The position numbers were made by a program, and so were the translations under genes. A stretch of 64,000 bases of DNA from Synechococcus sp. CC9605. Its GTDB lineage: Bacteria > Cyanobacteriota > Cyanobacteriia > PCC-6307 > Cyanobiaceae. Positions 47,879 through 58,256 of the stretch are shown here, piece by piece; position 1 is the first letter of the stretch, and each line of letters begins with the position of its first letter. The stretch covers positions 1,736,001-1,800,000 of the forward strand of contig NC_007516.1 of NCBI RefSeq assembly GCF_000012625.1, in the 5' to 3' direction. The notes beneath the pieces are model-generated. The model saw only the letters and a program-made list of their open reading frames with translations. It ran no database searches and was not told the origin of the DNA.

Positions 47879-49045
47879 ATGCTGCAGTCCTTGCGCTCCC
47901 CTGCGTCCCCATCGCCTGAAGCAGAGCTGGCCTCAGTGGCGAAGGCACAATCCAAACGACCCAAAGCCGCGATGGTCGGATTGCTGGTGTTGGTCCTGTG
48001 CGGTGGTGGGCTACTGCTGCGTTTCGGACCCTGGAGCAACCGCCAACGGGATCTGACACCCTTCACCACCACTGCAGAACGTGGCGTTCTCTCTGGGGTG
48101 ATCACCGCCAGCGGCGAACTGCAGGCCCAGCAGAAGGTGAACGTGAGTCCGCGCAAGCAAGGTCTGCTGGCTGAGCTGAAGGTGGATGAAGGAGATGTGG
48201 TGGAGAACGGACAGGTTCTGGCCTTGATGAATCGTGGCGATCTCGATGATCGGCTGCAGGAGAAGCGGGCTCTGCTGCGCCAGGCCGAAGCCAATTATCA
48301 GAACAAGCGGGAGGATTTCGAACGACGCAGCCAGCTGTATGCCAGCGGCGCGCTCAGCGCTGACGACTTCAGTGATGCGCGCTTCGAGATGCTGGCTGGG
48401 CAAGCGGGCCTCGTTGCAGCCCGGGAACGGGTGGAGCAACTGGAACAGGAGAGTCGAGAAAAGACGATCCGCGCCCCCTTCTCAGGAACGATCACAGCGC
48501 GCTACGCCGAACCGGGGTCGTTTGTGACCCCCACCACTGCCGCCTCGGCCACGGCCGGTGCCACAAGCTCTTCGATCGTTGAACTCTCGCAAGCCCTGGA
48601 GGTGAGGGCCCGCGTTCCGGAAAGCGACATCGGCCGCATCGCGACCGGCCAGAAGGCCGAAATCCGGGTAGATGCCTATCCCGATGAGCGCTTCCAGGCA
48701 AGGGTGAATGAAATTGCCCCCCGCGCAGCCAAAGAGAACAGCGTCACCTCCTTCGAAGTGAAGCTGAACTTCGTCAACCCGCAAAACAAATTGAAGATCG
48801 GCATGACTGCCGACATCAATTTCCTAACCGGGCGTAGTGACCCCAAAATCCTTGTGCCCACGGTGGCGATCACCCTGGAGGACGGCCAACAGGGTGTGTT
48901 GCTGGTGGATGAGAACCAGCAACCACGTTTCCAGCCGGTGGAACTGGGCAACAGCAGCGGCGACCAGACTGCGATCCTGAACGGTCTCGAATCAGGAACT
49001 CGCGTGTTCATCGATCTGCCCCCCTGGGCAGACCCGCGCGATTGA
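47879..49045 (+). CDS. HlyD/MFP-type efflux adaptor (RND periplasmic adaptor family)
   Basis: From ATG 47879 the 388-residue product has a basic N-terminus, one membrane anchor (about 34-50), then an adaptor: lipoyl-like strand QGLLAELKVDEGDVVENGQ, a coiled-coil hairpin (about 125-200, with EKRALLRQAEANYQNKREDF), and a beta-barrel with FEVKLNFVNPQNKLKIGMTADINF. It joins an inner-membrane transporter to an outer channel, but no such partners are nearby. A GTG at 47861 would add six residues. The ABC or RND partner is not determinable. Confidence 0.88.
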   Translation: MLQSLRSPASPSPEAELASVAKAQSKRPKAAMVGLLVLVLCGGGLLLRFGPWSNRQRDLTPFTTTAERGVLSGVITASGELQAQQKVNVSPRKQGLLAELKVDEGDVVENGQVLALMNRGDLDDRLQEKRALLRQAEANYQNKREDFERRSQLYASGALSADDFSDARFEMLAGQAGLVAARERVEQLEQESREKTIRAPFSGTITARYAEPGSFVTPTTAASATAGATSSSIVELSQALEVRARVPESDIGRIATGQKAEIRVDAYPDERFQARVNEIAPRAAKENSVTSFEVKLNFVNPQNKLKIGMTADINFLTGRSDPKILVPTVAITLEDGQQGVLLVDENQQPRFQPVELGNSSGDQTAILNGLESGTRVFIDLPPWADPRD

Positions 49046-49069
49046 TCCAACCACGTTTTCAACACCGTT

Positions 49070-52030
49070 ATGCCTGAGGCCACCGCCAAGCCACTTCTGC
49101 TGCTTGTGGATGGCCATTCCCTGGCATTCCGCAGCTTTTACGCCTTCAGCAAGGGTGGAGAAGGGGGTCTGGCCACCAAAGACGGCCGGCCCACCAGCGT
49201 GACCTACGGCTTTCTCAAAGCCCTGCTGGACAACAGCAAAACCCTGCAGCCAGAAGGCGTTGCCATTGCCTTCGACACAGCCGAGCCCACCTTTCGCCAC
49301 AAGGCAGACGCCAACTACAAGGCCCACCGGGATGTGGCCCCTGAGGTGTTCTTTCAGGACCTTGAGCAGCTGCAGCAGATCCTCGAAACGCACCTGCAGC
49401 TCCCTCTCTGCATGGCCCCCGGCTTCGAAGCCGACGATGTGCTGGGAACCCTGGCGAACCGAGCGGCCGACTCGGGATGGGGCGTACGAATCCTTTCGGG
49501 AGACCGCGACCTTTTCCAGCTGGTGGATGACAGCCGCGACATCGCGGTGCTTTACATGGGTGGAGGCCCCTACGCCAAAAGCAGTGGCCCAACACTGATC
49601 CGCGAAGAAGGGGTGCTCGGCAAGCTCGGCGTGATACCCGACAAGGTGGTGGACCTCAAGGCCCTCACCGGTGACAGCTCCGACAACATCCCCGGCGTGC
49701 GTGGTGTTGGCCCCAAAACAGCAATCAACCTGCTGAAAGACAACAGCGATCTCGACGCGGTGTACGCCACCCTTGAGGAAGTGGAAGCCGAAGGGCCGAA
49801 AGCCAGCCGGGGCGCCATCAAAGGAGCTCTGAAAGAGAAGCTGCGCGCCGACCGCGACAACGCTTACCTCTCGCGCAAGCTGGCCGAGATTCTCGTGGAT
49901 GTTCCCCTGCCCAAGGAACCCAGCCTGCCGTTGTCGTCGGTGGATGCTGATGGCCTGAGCAGCTGCCTGGAAGACCTCGAGCTCAACAGCCTGCTGCGCC
50001 AGGTGGGGGGCTTTGTGGCGGCCTTTTCCGAAGGGGGCTACGGGGCCAATGCAGAGGCCGCTGCAGCCAAGCCCCCCCACCGCTCAGCCACCACAGAACC
50101 GGCAGCTGCCGAAACCGCAACCGAACCGGTCACCAACGACGACGTGGGGGTGCCGGCCCTGAAACCGAAGCTGATCCAGACCGAAACGGCCCTGGACGCC
50201 CTGGTGCAGAGGCTGATGGCCTGCACCGACAGCAGCCTGCCTGTGGCCTTCGACACCGAGACCACCGACCTCAACCCGTTCCGCGCCGAACTGGTGGGCA
50301 TCGGCATCTGCTGGGGAGAGGACCTGGACGCACTTGCCTACATCCCGCTGGGCCACAAAGGCAGCGAAGACAGCATCCCGGAGCAGCTGTCCTTGGAAAC
50401 CGTGCTCACCGCCCTCGCCCCTTGGCTGGCCAGCAGCAACCACCCCAAGACCCTTCAGAACGCCAAGTACGACCGCCTGATCCTGCTGCGGCATGGCATT
50501 GCCCTCGAGGGGGTCGTGATCGACACACTGCTGGCTGATTACCTGCGGGATGCCTCGGCCAAGCATGGTCTGGAGCTCATGGCGGAGCGGGAATTCGGCT
50601 TCCAGCCCACCTCATTCACCGATCTGGTGGGCAAGAAACAAACCTTCGCCGACGTGCCGCTGGAGCCCGCCAGCCTGTATTGCGGCATGGATGTGCACGT
50701 CACCCGGCGCCTCGCCCTGCTGCTGCGCCATCAGCTGGAGACCATGGGCCCGCAGCTGCTGCCGCTGCTGGAGCAGGTGGAGCAGCCACTGGAACCAGTG
50801 CTGGCCCGGATGGAATCCACCGGCATCCGCATTGATGTGCCCTATCTCCAGGGCCTTTCCGAAGAAATGGGCTCCACCCTTCAACAGCTGGAGTCCGACG
50901 CCAAAGCGGCCGCAGGAGTGGACTTCAACCTGGCCTCACCCAAGCAACTCGGAGAGCTCCTGTTCGACACCCTCGGCCTGGATCGCAAGAAATCCCGGCG
51001 CACCAAAACTGGCTTCAGCACCGACGCCACCGTGCTGGAGAAACTCGGCAACGACCACCCGGTGGTGCCTCTGGTGCTGGACCACCGGGTGCTCAGCAAG
51101 CTCAAGAGCACGTACATCGACGCCTTGCCGCAGCTGGTGGAGGCGGAAACCGGGCGAGTCCACACCGATTTCAACCAGGCGGTTACGGCAACGGGTCGGC
51201 TGAGCAGCAGCAACCCCAACCTGCAGAACATTCCGGTGCGCACCGAATACAGCCGTCGGATCCGCAAGGCCTTCCTGCCTCAGGAAGGCTGGACCCTGCT
51301 CAGCGCTGATTACTCACAGATCGAGCTGCGCATCCTCACCCACCTCTCGGGCGAAAAGGTGCTGCAGGAGGCCTACCGCGGCGGCGATGACGTGCACGCG
51401 CTGACCGCCAGGCTGCTGCTGGACAAGGACGAGGTCAGTCCGGACGAGCGTCGGCTGGGCAAAACGATCAACTTCGGTGTGATCTATGGCATGGGAGCCC
51501 AGCGCTTCGCCCGGGAAACCGGCGTAAGCCAAAGCGAAGCCAAGGAGTTCCTGGTCAAGTACAAGCAGCGCTACCCGAAGGTGTTCGCCTTTCTCGAGCT
51601 GCAGGAGCGGCTCGCCCTCAGCCGCGGTTACGTGGAAACGATTCTCGGCCGCCGGCGGCCGTTCCACTTCGATCGCAACGGCCTGGGGCGGCTGCTGGGC
51701 AAGGACCCCTTGGAGATCGACCTGGATGTGGCCCGCCGCGGTGGCATGGAGGCGCAGCAACTGCGGGCAGCTGCCAATGCCCCGATTCAGGGGTCGAGTG
51801 CCGACATCATCAAAGTGGCGATGGTGCAGCTGCAAGACGCCCTGCTGCGTCAGGGCCTACCGGCCCAGCTGCTGCTGCAGGTGCACGACGAACTAGTGCT
51901 CGAAGTGGCGCCGGACGCCCTCGAGACCACCCGAGACCTGGTGGTGCGAACCATGGAACAGGCCTTTGAACTGAGTGTTCCCCTAGTGGTGGAGACCGGC
52001 GTCGGCGCGAACTGGATGGAGGCGAAATAA
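49070..52030 (+). CDS. polA: DNA polymerase I
   Basis: A 986-residue polymerase with three parts: an N-terminal 5'-3' exonuclease (about 1-330; LLLVDGHSLAFRSFYAFSKG, GFEADDVLGTLA), a 3'-5' exonuclease (about 370-580) in which the DxE motif is intact (VAFDTETTDLNPF), and the polymerase (LLSADYSQIELRILTHLSGE with the metal Asp, and LLLQVHDELVLEV at the end). An Ala/Pro-rich linker (about 330-365) is longer than in E. coli. Full length suggests both exonucleases are active. It lies 24 bases after the adaptor gene. Confidence 0.97.
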   Translation: MPEATAKPLLLLVDGHSLAFRSFYAFSKGGEGGLATKDGRPTSVTYGFLKALLDNSKTLQPEGVAIAFDTAEPTFRHKADANYKAHRDVAPEVFFQDLEQLQQILETHLQLPLCMAPGFEADDVLGTLANRAADSGWGVRILSGDRDLFQLVDDSRDIAVLYMGGGPYAKSSGPTLIREEGVLGKLGVIPDKVVDLKALTGDSSDNIPGVRGVGPKTAINLLKDNSDLDAVYATLEEVEAEGPKASRGAIKGALKEKLRADRDNAYLSRKLAEILVDVPLPKEPSLPLSSVDADGLSSCLEDLELNSLLRQVGGFVAAFSEGGYGANAEAAAAKPPHRSATTEPAAAETATEPVTNDDVGVPALKPKLIQTETALDALVQRLMACTDSSLPVAFDTETTDLNPFRAELVGIGICWGEDLDALAYIPLGHKGSEDSIPEQLSLETVLTALAPWLASSNHPKTLQNAKYDRLILLRHGIALEGVVIDTLLADYLRDASAKHGLELMAEREFGFQPTSFTDLVGKKQTFADVPLEPASLYCGMDVHVTRRLALLLRHQLETMGPQLLPLLEQVEQPLEPVLARMESTGIRIDVPYLQGLSEEMGSTLQQLESDAKAAAGVDFNLASPKQLGELLFDTLGLDRKKSRRTKTGFSTDATVLEKLGNDHPVVPLVLDHRVLSKLKSTYIDALPQLVEAETGRVHTDFNQAVTATGRLSSSNPNLQNIPVRTEYSRRIRKAFLPQEGWTLLSADYSQIELRILTHLSGEKVLQEAYRGGDDVHALTARLLLDKDEVSPDERRLGKTINFGVIYGMGAQRFARETGVSQSEAKEFLVKYKQRYPKVFAFLELQERLALSRGYVETILGRRRPFHFDRNGLGRLLGKDPLEIDLDVARRGGMEAQQLRAAANAPIQGSSADIIKVAMVQLQDALLRQGLPAQLLLQVHDELVLEVAPDALETTRDLVVRTMEQAFELSVPLVVETGVGANWMEAK

Positions 52031-52076
52031 GCGCAGCCGAACAGGCCGTAGCCTCATCCTGAGCTCCTGATCAGCT

Positions 52077-53558
52077 GTGTCCTTGCGCTTCACCAACAGC
52101 CTCACCAGCCGCACCGAAGCGTTCGAGCCCCTCACCGAGGGCAAAGCCAGCATCTATTGCTGCGGCGTGACGGTCTATGACCTCTGCCACCTTGGCCATG
52201 CCCGCAGCTACATCAACTGGGATGTGCTGCGCCGTTATCTGATCTGGCGCGGGTACGACGTCACTTACATCCAGAACTACACCGACATCGACGACAAGAT
52301 CCTCAACCGAGCCAATGAGGAGGGCATCACGATGCAGGCGGTGAGCGAACGCAATATCGAAGCGTTCGAGGTCGACATGGGGCGTCTGAATATTCTCCCG
52401 GCCGACCGAATGCCTCGGGCCACCGGCTGCATTGAAGGCATTCAGACACTGATTAGCGAACTGGAATCCAAAGGAGCCGCCTACAGCTCAGATGGTGATG
52501 TGTACTTCGACATTTCGAAGGCGAAGAATTACGGCAAGCTCAGCGGCCGCGACCCCGACGACCAGCAGCAGGGAGCCAGCGGTCGAACCGCTGATGGAGA
52601 GGAAAGCCGCAAGCGTCATCCCTTTGATTTTGCGCTCTGGAAGGGGGCCAAAGCCGGAGAACCCAGCTGGGAATCCCCCTGGGGACCAGGCCGCCCGGGC
52701 TGGCACATTGAATGCTCAGCGATGGTGCGCCAGGAACTGGGGCAAACCATTGACATTCACCTCGGTGGCGGAGATCTGGTGTTCCCGCACCACGAAAACG
52801 AGATTGCTCAATCGGAAACCGCAAACGGCACAACCCTGGCGAAGCTATGGATGCACAACGGCATGGTCAATGTCGGTGGCACCAAGATGTCCAAATCGCT
52901 CGGCAACTTCACAACCATCCGCGCCTTGCTGGACAGTGGAATCTCGCCGATGACCCTGCGCCTGTTTGTGCTGCAGGCCCACTACCGCAAACCGCTTGAT
53001 TTCACCGCCGAGGCCCTTGAGGCCGCAGCCACAGGCTGGAAGGGGCTGAATGCAGCCCTGAGCCTTGGCGGTCGCCATGGCGAGAGCCTCGGCTGGAGCA
53101 CGGCCGCACCGCTCGCAGAGGGCGCCATGAACGCCGATGGAGGTCCAGCTGACACCGCTCTGGTGGAGCTCGAACAACGCTTCATCAGCGCCATGGACGA
53201 TGACCTCAACAGCTCGGGCGGACTGGCCGTTCTGTTCGATCTGGCCAAGCCCCTACGGTCCCTCGCCAACCGGCTGGAACGGGGGGAAGACGCCGCCCTG
53301 CCTGAGCTGGAGTTGAAGGGTCTGGAGGGTCGTTGGCAGCTGCTGCGACACCTGGCGGCGGTGCTGGGACTGCGCTCGGAAGCGGAAGCCGCCCCCAGCC
53401 TCGACGACGGCGCCATTGATGTGGCTATCGCTGCGCGCAAGGCGGCGAAAGCGGCGAAGGATTTCGCGGAGGCCGACCGGATCCGGGATGAGCTCGCCGC
53501 CCAAGGGGTGGAGCTGATCGACAAACCCGGCGGGGTGACGGAGTGGATTCGCGCCTGA
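52077..53558 (+). CDS. cysS: Cysteinyl-tRNA synthetase
   Basis: Charges tRNA-Cys. The 493-residue product has the HIGH motif as HLGH at 38-41 with the zinc ligand Cys in [12 protein letters not shown], the anticodon-side KMSKS as TKMSKSLGN near 266-274, and a C-terminal DALR-type helical domain. Length is normal for the family. GTG 52077 follows a leader in which no better start exists. It is about 47 bases after polA and 20 bases before the small gene on the same strand. Confidence 0.96.
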   Translation: MSLRFTNSLTSRTEAFEPLTEGKASIYCCGVTVYDLCHLGHARSYINWDVLRRYLIWRGYDVTYIQNYTDIDDKILNRANEEGITMQAVSERNIEAFEVDMGRLNILPADRMPRATGCIEGIQTLISELESKGAAYSSDGDVYFDISKAKNYGKLSGRDPDDQQQGASGRTADGEESRKRHPFDFALWKGAKAGEPSWESPWGPGRPGWHIECSAMVRQELGQTIDIHLGGGDLVFPHHENEIAQSETANGTTLAKLWMHNGMVNVGGTKMSKSLGNFTTIRALLDSGISPMTLRLFVLQAHYRKPLDFTAEALEAAATGWKGLNAALSLGGRHGESLGWSTAAPLAEGAMNADGGPADTALVELEQRFISAMDDDLNSSGGLAVLFDLAKPLRSLANRLERGEDAALPELELKGLEGRWQLLRHLAAVLGLRSEAEAAPSLDDGAIDVAIAARKAAKAAKDFAEADRIRDELAAQGVELIDKPGGVTEWIRA

Positions 53559-53578
53559 TCCCGGCAGACTGAACTCCA

Positions 53579-53821
53579 ATGCTGTCGCTCCCCATGCTCT
53601 GGCTGAAGAAGCTGAACTTCATGGAAACCGCCAAGCTCGAGATGGAGCTGATGAAGGCCCTGGATGCCGGCGAGGATCTTGAGGCGAAGCTCGCGGCTCA
53701 GAAGCAATTGGCCGCGTCCACGGGCGATGCGGAGCAAGCCTGGAAAGCGGAGGTGTGGGACAAGATGCTGAAGAGGATCCGCAAGATGGAATCCATGCTC
53801 AATTCTTCGGATCAGCCTTAG
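53579..53821 (+). CDS. Small helical protein of unknown function
   Basis: An 80-residue protein rich in Lys, Glu and Met (KLEMELMKALDAGEDLEAKLAAQKQLA), predicted as two or three helices. No motif is recognised. A second in-frame ATG 15 bases downstream is an alternative start. It starts 20 bases after cysS and is probably cotranscribed. It ends 22 bases before the convergent SNF transporter gene. A 6-bp stem-loop (53837-53854) lies between, without a T run. Confidence 0.6.
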   Translation: MLSLPMLWLKKLNFMETAKLEMELMKALDAGEDLEAKLAAQKQLAASTGDAEQAWKAEVWDKMLKRIRKMESMLNSSDQP

Positions 53822-53842
53822 GCACATGCCAGGAGAATCCCC

Positions 53843-55162
53843 TCAGCTGGGGATCAGATCAACCACGCTGATCACCAGACCAACAGCGATCACCGGCGGC
53901 GAAATCCAGCGCAGCATCACCAGCAGAAAGCGCTGCAGCCAGATCGGGCTCCCCGAATGGCTTAGCTCCTCCTGAAAACGGGCGGGGAGCACCCAACCCA
54001 GCAACAGCGCCAGGAGCAGGCCCCCCAGAATCAGCAGCAGGCCCCCAAACACGGAATCCATCCAGCCGAGAACCTCCATTGAGGTGGCCGCCGGAAGACC
54101 GGCCACAAAGATCAACGCCGTGGACACCCAGACGGCCCGGGACCGGCTCCACCCCAGGCGATCGATAAAACAGGCCACCGGTACCTCGAGCAGCGACACC
54201 GCTGATGTGATCGCTGCAATCAGGGCCAGAGCAAAAAAGAGCACCGCCACCAGCTGACCTGTGGCGCCCAGTGAACCCAGGCCTGTGGGCAGCGCGATGA
54301 AGATCGTGCCCAGGGTGGAGCCACTGATCACATCCTGGAGGCCAAAGCTCATCACCACGGGGAAGGTGACCATGCCGGCCAGCAAGCCCACAGCGGTGTC
54401 CATCCCCACCACCGCCACGGCTTCCCGCGGCAGGTGGGCGCGACGGCTCAGGTAGGCCGAGTAGGCTAGGATGCTGCCGATGCCCGTTCCAATCGAGAAG
54501 AAGGCCTGGGTGAAGGCATTTCGAATCGTGGTGGGGTCCTGCAGCTGGCTGTTGTCCCAGCGGAGCAGGAAGGTGCGATAGCCCTCCGAGGCCCCATCAA
54601 GACCAGCAGCCCAAACCGCAAGGCCAATCAGCAGCACAAACAACAGCGGCAGCCCCCAACGGGACAACCGCTCAATGCCTCCGCGCACGCCGGCCGCCAC
54701 CACAGCAGCAGTCGCCACCAGGCTGAGCAGCTGGCCGATCAAAGCTGAGCGGCCGCCACTGAGGCCGGCGAAAAAGGCTTCCGCTGAAGAGATATCCGCC
54801 GGGAGCCCCTGGGTGAGGGTCTGCACCAGCGTGGCCCCGGTCCATCCCATCAACACGGCATAGAAGGCCAGGATTCCACTGGCCGCCAGCACGAACAGCC
54901 AACCCATCGGCTGCCAACGGCGACCGGCTGCCGCAACTGGCGCAAGCAGGGGGCTTTGGCCAGTGCTGCGCCCCAGCACCATTTCAGCCACCAGCACCGG
55001 CAGGCAGACCAACAGCACAATCAACACGTAGAGCAGCAGGAAGGCGCCGCCACCTCCCTGGGAGGCGCGGTAGGCAAAGCCCCAGAGATTGCCCAGACCC
55101 ACGGCACTGCCTGCAGCCGCCAGGACAAACCCCAGGCCCGATCGCCACTGTTCCTTCGCCAT
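53843..55162 (-). CDS. Sodium:neurotransmitter symporter (SNF) family transporter
   Basis: A 439-residue Na+-coupled symporter of the LeuT fold with 11 or 12 membrane helices. The opening [23 protein letters not shown] is the family signature of TM1 and sodium site. Bacterial members take up amino acids such as tryptophan, leucine or tyrosine. The substrate here is not predictable. It is divergent from dxr (about 80 bases between starts) and convergent with the small gene before it. Confidence 0.92.
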   Translation of the reverse strand: MAKEQWRSGLGFVLAAAGSAVGLGNLWGFAYRASQGGGGAFLLLYVLIVLLVCLPVLVAEMVLGRSTGQSPLLAPVAAAGRRWQPMGWLFVLAASGILAFYAVLMGWTGATLVQTLTQGLPADISSAEAFFAGLSGGRSALIGQLLSLVATAAVVAAGVRGGIERLSRWGLPLLFVLLIGLAVWAAGLDGASEGYRTFLLRWDNSQLQDPTTIRNAFTQAFFSIGTGIGSILAYSAYLSRRAHLPREAVAVVGMDTAVGLLAGMVTFPVVMSFGLQDVISGSTLGTIFIALPTGLGSLGATGQLVAVLFFALALIAAITSAVSLLEVPVACFIDRLGWSRSRAVWVSTALIFVAGLPAATSMEVLGWMDSVFGGLLLILGGLLLALLLGWVLPARFQEELSHSGSPIWLQRFLLVMLRWISPPVIAVGLVISVVDLIPS

Positions 55163-55241
55163 GCGCTCTCCACAAGCTGTCCGCCAGCTTGCCAGCGTTC
55201 AACGGTCCTGGTGGGAGACTTGTCGCAACTGCCGGAACAGC

Positions 55242-56489
55242 ATGAAAGCCATCAGCGTGCTGGGATCCACCGGTTCGATCGGCACCCAGACCCTCCAGAT
55301 CGCTGAGGAGTTTCCGGAGCAGTTCCGCGTTGTAGCCCTCACGGCCGGCCGCAACCTGAAGCTTTTGGTTGAACAAGTTCAGAGGCATCGCCCTGAGGTG
55401 GTGGCCCTGGCGGATTCCGATCTCCTGCCTGAACTGCAGGAGCGGCTGAAGGATGCCGGCGTCACAGGCGCCGATGCACCCCAGTTGGTGGGAGGTGCTG
55501 ACGGTCTCAACGTTGCTGCCGCCTGGGACAGCGCCGACCTGGTGGTGACGGGCATTGTTGGTTGCGCCGGTCTGTTGCCGACCCTGGCGGCGATCCGCGC
55601 TGGCAAGGACCTCGCTCTGGCGAACAAGGAAACCCTGATTGCGGCCGGCCCCGTGGTGCTGCCGGAACTGAAGAAGAGCGGCAGCCGTCTGCTGCCGGCG
55701 GATTCGGAACACTCAGCCATTTTCCAGTGCCTGCAGGGAACCCCCTGGGCTGAAAACGCACGGCTCTCCACCGGCGTACCCACACCGGGGCTGCGCCGGA
55801 TTCAGCTCACAGCCTCCGGCGGCGCATTCCGCGACTGGACGGCCGCCGACCTTGAGAAGGCCACCGTGGCCGATGCCACCAGTCATCCCAACTGGAGCAT
55901 GGGCCGCAAGATCACCGTGGATTCCGCCTCCTTGATGAACAAGGGGCTGGAGGTAATCGAAGCCCACTACCTGTTCGGCCTGGATTACGACCACATCGAG
56001 ATCGTGATCCATCCCCAGAGCATCATCCATTCGATGATCGAACTGGCGGATTCGTCCGTGCTGGCCCAACTGGGCTGGCCCGACATGAAGCTGCCAATCC
56101 TTTACTGCCTCAGCTGGCCCTCACGCCTGGAGACGCCATGGCGGCGACTGGATCTCACGGAAGTGGGTCAGCTCAGCTTCCGGGCCCCCGATCCCGCCAA
56201 GTACCCCTGCATGGAGCTGGCCTACGCCGCTGGAAGCGCCGGCGGCACCATGCCCGCAGTAATGAATGCTGCCAACGAGGAAGCTGTGGCGCAGTTCCTC
56301 GAGGAAAAGATTCACTTCCTCGACATCCCCACAGTGATCGAGGCCGCCTGCGAGCGCCATAAACCCGATCTGATGGCCCAGCCCCAGTTGGACGACGTGC
56401 TGCGGGTGGATCAGTGGGCGCGAACCGCCGTGCGGGAACAGGTGAACCGCGGTGTGACCCGTCTGCCCATGGGAGCCATCGCCGCTTAG
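55242..56489 (+). CDS. dxr: 1-Deoxy-D-xylulose 5-phosphate reductoisomerase
   Basis: Second step of the plastid-type isoprenoid (MEP) pathway, giving 2-C-methyl-D-erythritol 4-phosphate. From ATG 55242 the 415-residue product has the NADPH loop [16 protein letters not shown] at 4-19, metal and substrate blocks [17 protein letters not shown] and [21 protein letters not shown], and the C-terminal end [18 protein letters not shown]. The longer open frame from 55089 overlaps the divergent transporter and is not used. The ferredoxin gene follows 3 bases after. Confidence 0.96.
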   Translation: MKAISVLGSTGSIGTQTLQIAEEFPEQFRVVALTAGRNLKLLVEQVQRHRPEVVALADSDLLPELQERLKDAGVTGADAPQLVGGADGLNVAAAWDSADLVVTGIVGCAGLLPTLAAIRAGKDLALANKETLIAAGPVVLPELKKSGSRLLPADSEHSAIFQCLQGTPWAENARLSTGVPTPGLRRIQLTASGGAFRDWTAADLEKATVADATSHPNWSMGRKITVDSASLMNKGLEVIEAHYLFGLDYDHIEIVIHPQSIIHSMIELADSSVLAQLGWPDMKLPILYCLSWPSRLETPWRRLDLTEVGQLSFRAPDPAKYPCMELAYAAGSAGGTMPAVMNAANEEAVAQFLEEKIHFLDIPTVIEAACERHKPDLMAQPQLDDVLRVDQWARTAVREQVNRGVTRLPMGAIAA

Positions 56490-56491
56490 GC

Positions 56492-56854
56492 ATGCAACGG
56501 GTCAGCCATCATCTCCTGCTCTGCGCAACCGCCACCAAAGCCAAATGCTGCGATTCAGCGCTTGGGGCACAAACCTGGAATGCACTGAAGAGCATTGTTC
56601 GTGAACTGGATCTCGAAAATGCAGCACGCCCCGAGGGGATTGTTCTGCGCAGCAAAGCCGATTGCCTCAGGGTGTGCGAACGAGGGCCGATTCTTCTGGT
56701 CTGGCCAGACGGAATTTGGTATTCCGATGTTTCGCCAGATCGCGTCAAAAGAATCATAGAACAACACATCATCGGCCAACAACCTGTCGATGAATGGATT
56801 CTCAAAAGAACACCCTTCGAGGCAATCAATGGCGTCCCTTCAGCAGAAATTTGA
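56492..56854 (+). CDS. Thioredoxin-like [2Fe-2S] ferredoxin
   Basis: From ATG 56492 the 120-residue product has the cysteine pattern of thioredoxin-fold [2Fe-2S] ferredoxins: LLCATATKAKCCDS near the start (first two ligands among Cys11, Cys19 and Cys20) and DCLRVCERGPILLVWPDGIWY (two ligands). The partner enzyme is unknown. It starts 3 bases after dxr, so it is likely cotranscribed; dxr does not itself need a cluster, but other MEP enzymes do. The 3' half is clearly more AT-rich than dxr. Confidence 0.83.
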   Translation: MQRVSHHLLLCATATKAKCCDSALGAQTWNALKSIVRELDLENAARPEGIVLRSKADCLRVCERGPILLVWPDGIWYSDVSPDRVKRIIEQHIIGQQPVDEWILKRTPFEAINGVPSAEI

Positions 56855-57075
56855 CCCCAAAAAAACTCAGGAAAAGATTAGCGAAAAGCTCAAATCACTA
56901 ATGAAGAACAGGATCCGAAGCAAAAAGAGTTTGAAATTCAGCCGGAATTCCCAACAACAAAATCCGAACAATTGCGATAGGGCTCTGCAGCACCATCCCC
57001 CACAGCTCGCAGGTCAAGCAATTATGATGAAATGCTTAAGCGCCAACTGATGAGCGCTTGTCTTGAGGCTTCCAT

Positions 57076-58221
57076 TTGGCATTTGCAACAGCGAAACGAC
57101 CCGCAAATCCAGCCCCTGAAGACAGCGCTGAATCAATCTCCTACCCCAGCAAAGCTGAGCTGCTCAGCGCCTTGCCAGCAGAGCTCTCCAAGCTGAGCCC
57201 AGCGAAATCGTGGGCGAGCCTGGCCATGTCTGCAAGCCTTTCGCTTCTGGCCGTCGGCCTGGGAACACTCATTCCGCTCTCGGCAGCCGCCACCCCTCTC
57301 TGGCTCCTCTACGGCGTGATCACCGGCACCATCGCGATGGGCTGCTGGGTGATCGCCCATGAATGCGGCCATCACGCCTTCCACCCCAACCGCCAGATTG
57401 AAGGCGTTGTGGGATTTGTGTTGCACAGCATTTTGCTGGTGCCGTATTACAGCTGGGCCCACAGCCACGCGGTACACCACGCCCACTGCAATCACCTGGA
57501 ACAGGGAGAAACCCATGTTCCGCCGCGGGCAACATCGCCGATGGGGCGAACCACCGAACAGCTCAAGCAGAGGTTGAATCCCACCCTTTTCGGGATCATT
57601 TCCCTGTTCAATCACCTCGTGATTGGCTGGCAGCTTTATATCTTCCTGGGCGCCACCGGCGGCGAGGACTACGACTCCCCCACCTCTCACTTTTGGAATC
57701 GCAAGCATAATTTCAACGGCAAACGCCGCCTTTTCCCGCATTCATTCGGCAAGTGGATGCTGCGATCCAACCTGGGATTGCTCGCCATGGTTGCCCTGTT
57801 GATCACCGCCTCAGTGCAGTTTTCACTGCTCCGTGTGCTGTGCGTCTACGGCCTGCCCTACCTGGTGATCAACATGTGGCTGACGACCTATACCTGGTTG
57901 CAGCACACCAACAACGATATCCCTCACTTCTCCAACGAAACCTGGACTTGGTCGAAGGGAGCCTTGCAAACGGTTGATCGTCCCTACGGGCCCATCCTCA
58001 ACCTGCTGCACCATGGAATCGGCTCAACCCACGTGTGCCATCACGTCAATTCGTCGATTCCGCATTACAACGCCTGGCGTGGAACTCAACTGCTCAGGCA
58101 GAGGTTTCCTGAGCTGGTGCGCTACGACTCCACACCGATCTACAAGGCGCTGTGGAGGATCTCCACACGATGCGGTGGTGCTGTATATCAGAACCCAAGC
58201 GATCGAGCCTTTTACTACTGA
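57076..58221 (+). CDS. desA: Acyl-lipid desaturase (DesA/omega-6 type)
   Basis: A 381-residue membrane fatty acid desaturase with three His boxes: HECGHH (95-100), HSHAVHHAHCNH (129-140), and HVCHHV near residue 316. Four membrane helices are predicted. This spacing fits omega-6/delta-12 desaturases; an omega-3 or other type cannot be ruled out. Ferredoxin is the usual electron donor in cyanobacteria. TTG 57076 is the start; no ATG lies before residue 50. It is preceded by an AT-rich 220-base stretch. Confidence 0.9.
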   Translation: MAFATAKRPANPAPEDSAESISYPSKAELLSALPAELSKLSPAKSWASLAMSASLSLLAVGLGTLIPLSAAATPLWLLYGVITGTIAMGCWVIAHECGHHAFHPNRQIEGVVGFVLHSILLVPYYSWAHSHAVHHAHCNHLEQGETHVPPRATSPMGRTTEQLKQRLNPTLFGIISLFNHLVIGWQLYIFLGATGGEDYDSPTSHFWNRKHNFNGKRRLFPHSFGKWMLRSNLGLLAMVALLITASVQFSLLRVLCVYGLPYLVINMWLTTYTWLQHTNNDIPHFSNETWTWSKGALQTVDRPYGPILNLLHHGIGSTHVCHHVNSSIPHYNAWRGTQLLRQRFPELVRYDSTPIYKALWRISTRCGGAVYQNPSDRAFYY

Positions 58222-58256
58222 AAAGCGAGAAGCCTGCAGCCAGAAGGAACAGCTGC

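Noticed and set aside
56790-57050. 86-codon frame after the ferredoxin gene
   Set aside because: Overlaps the ferredoxin end in another frame, is Lys/Gln-rich by composition alone and has no recognisable feature.
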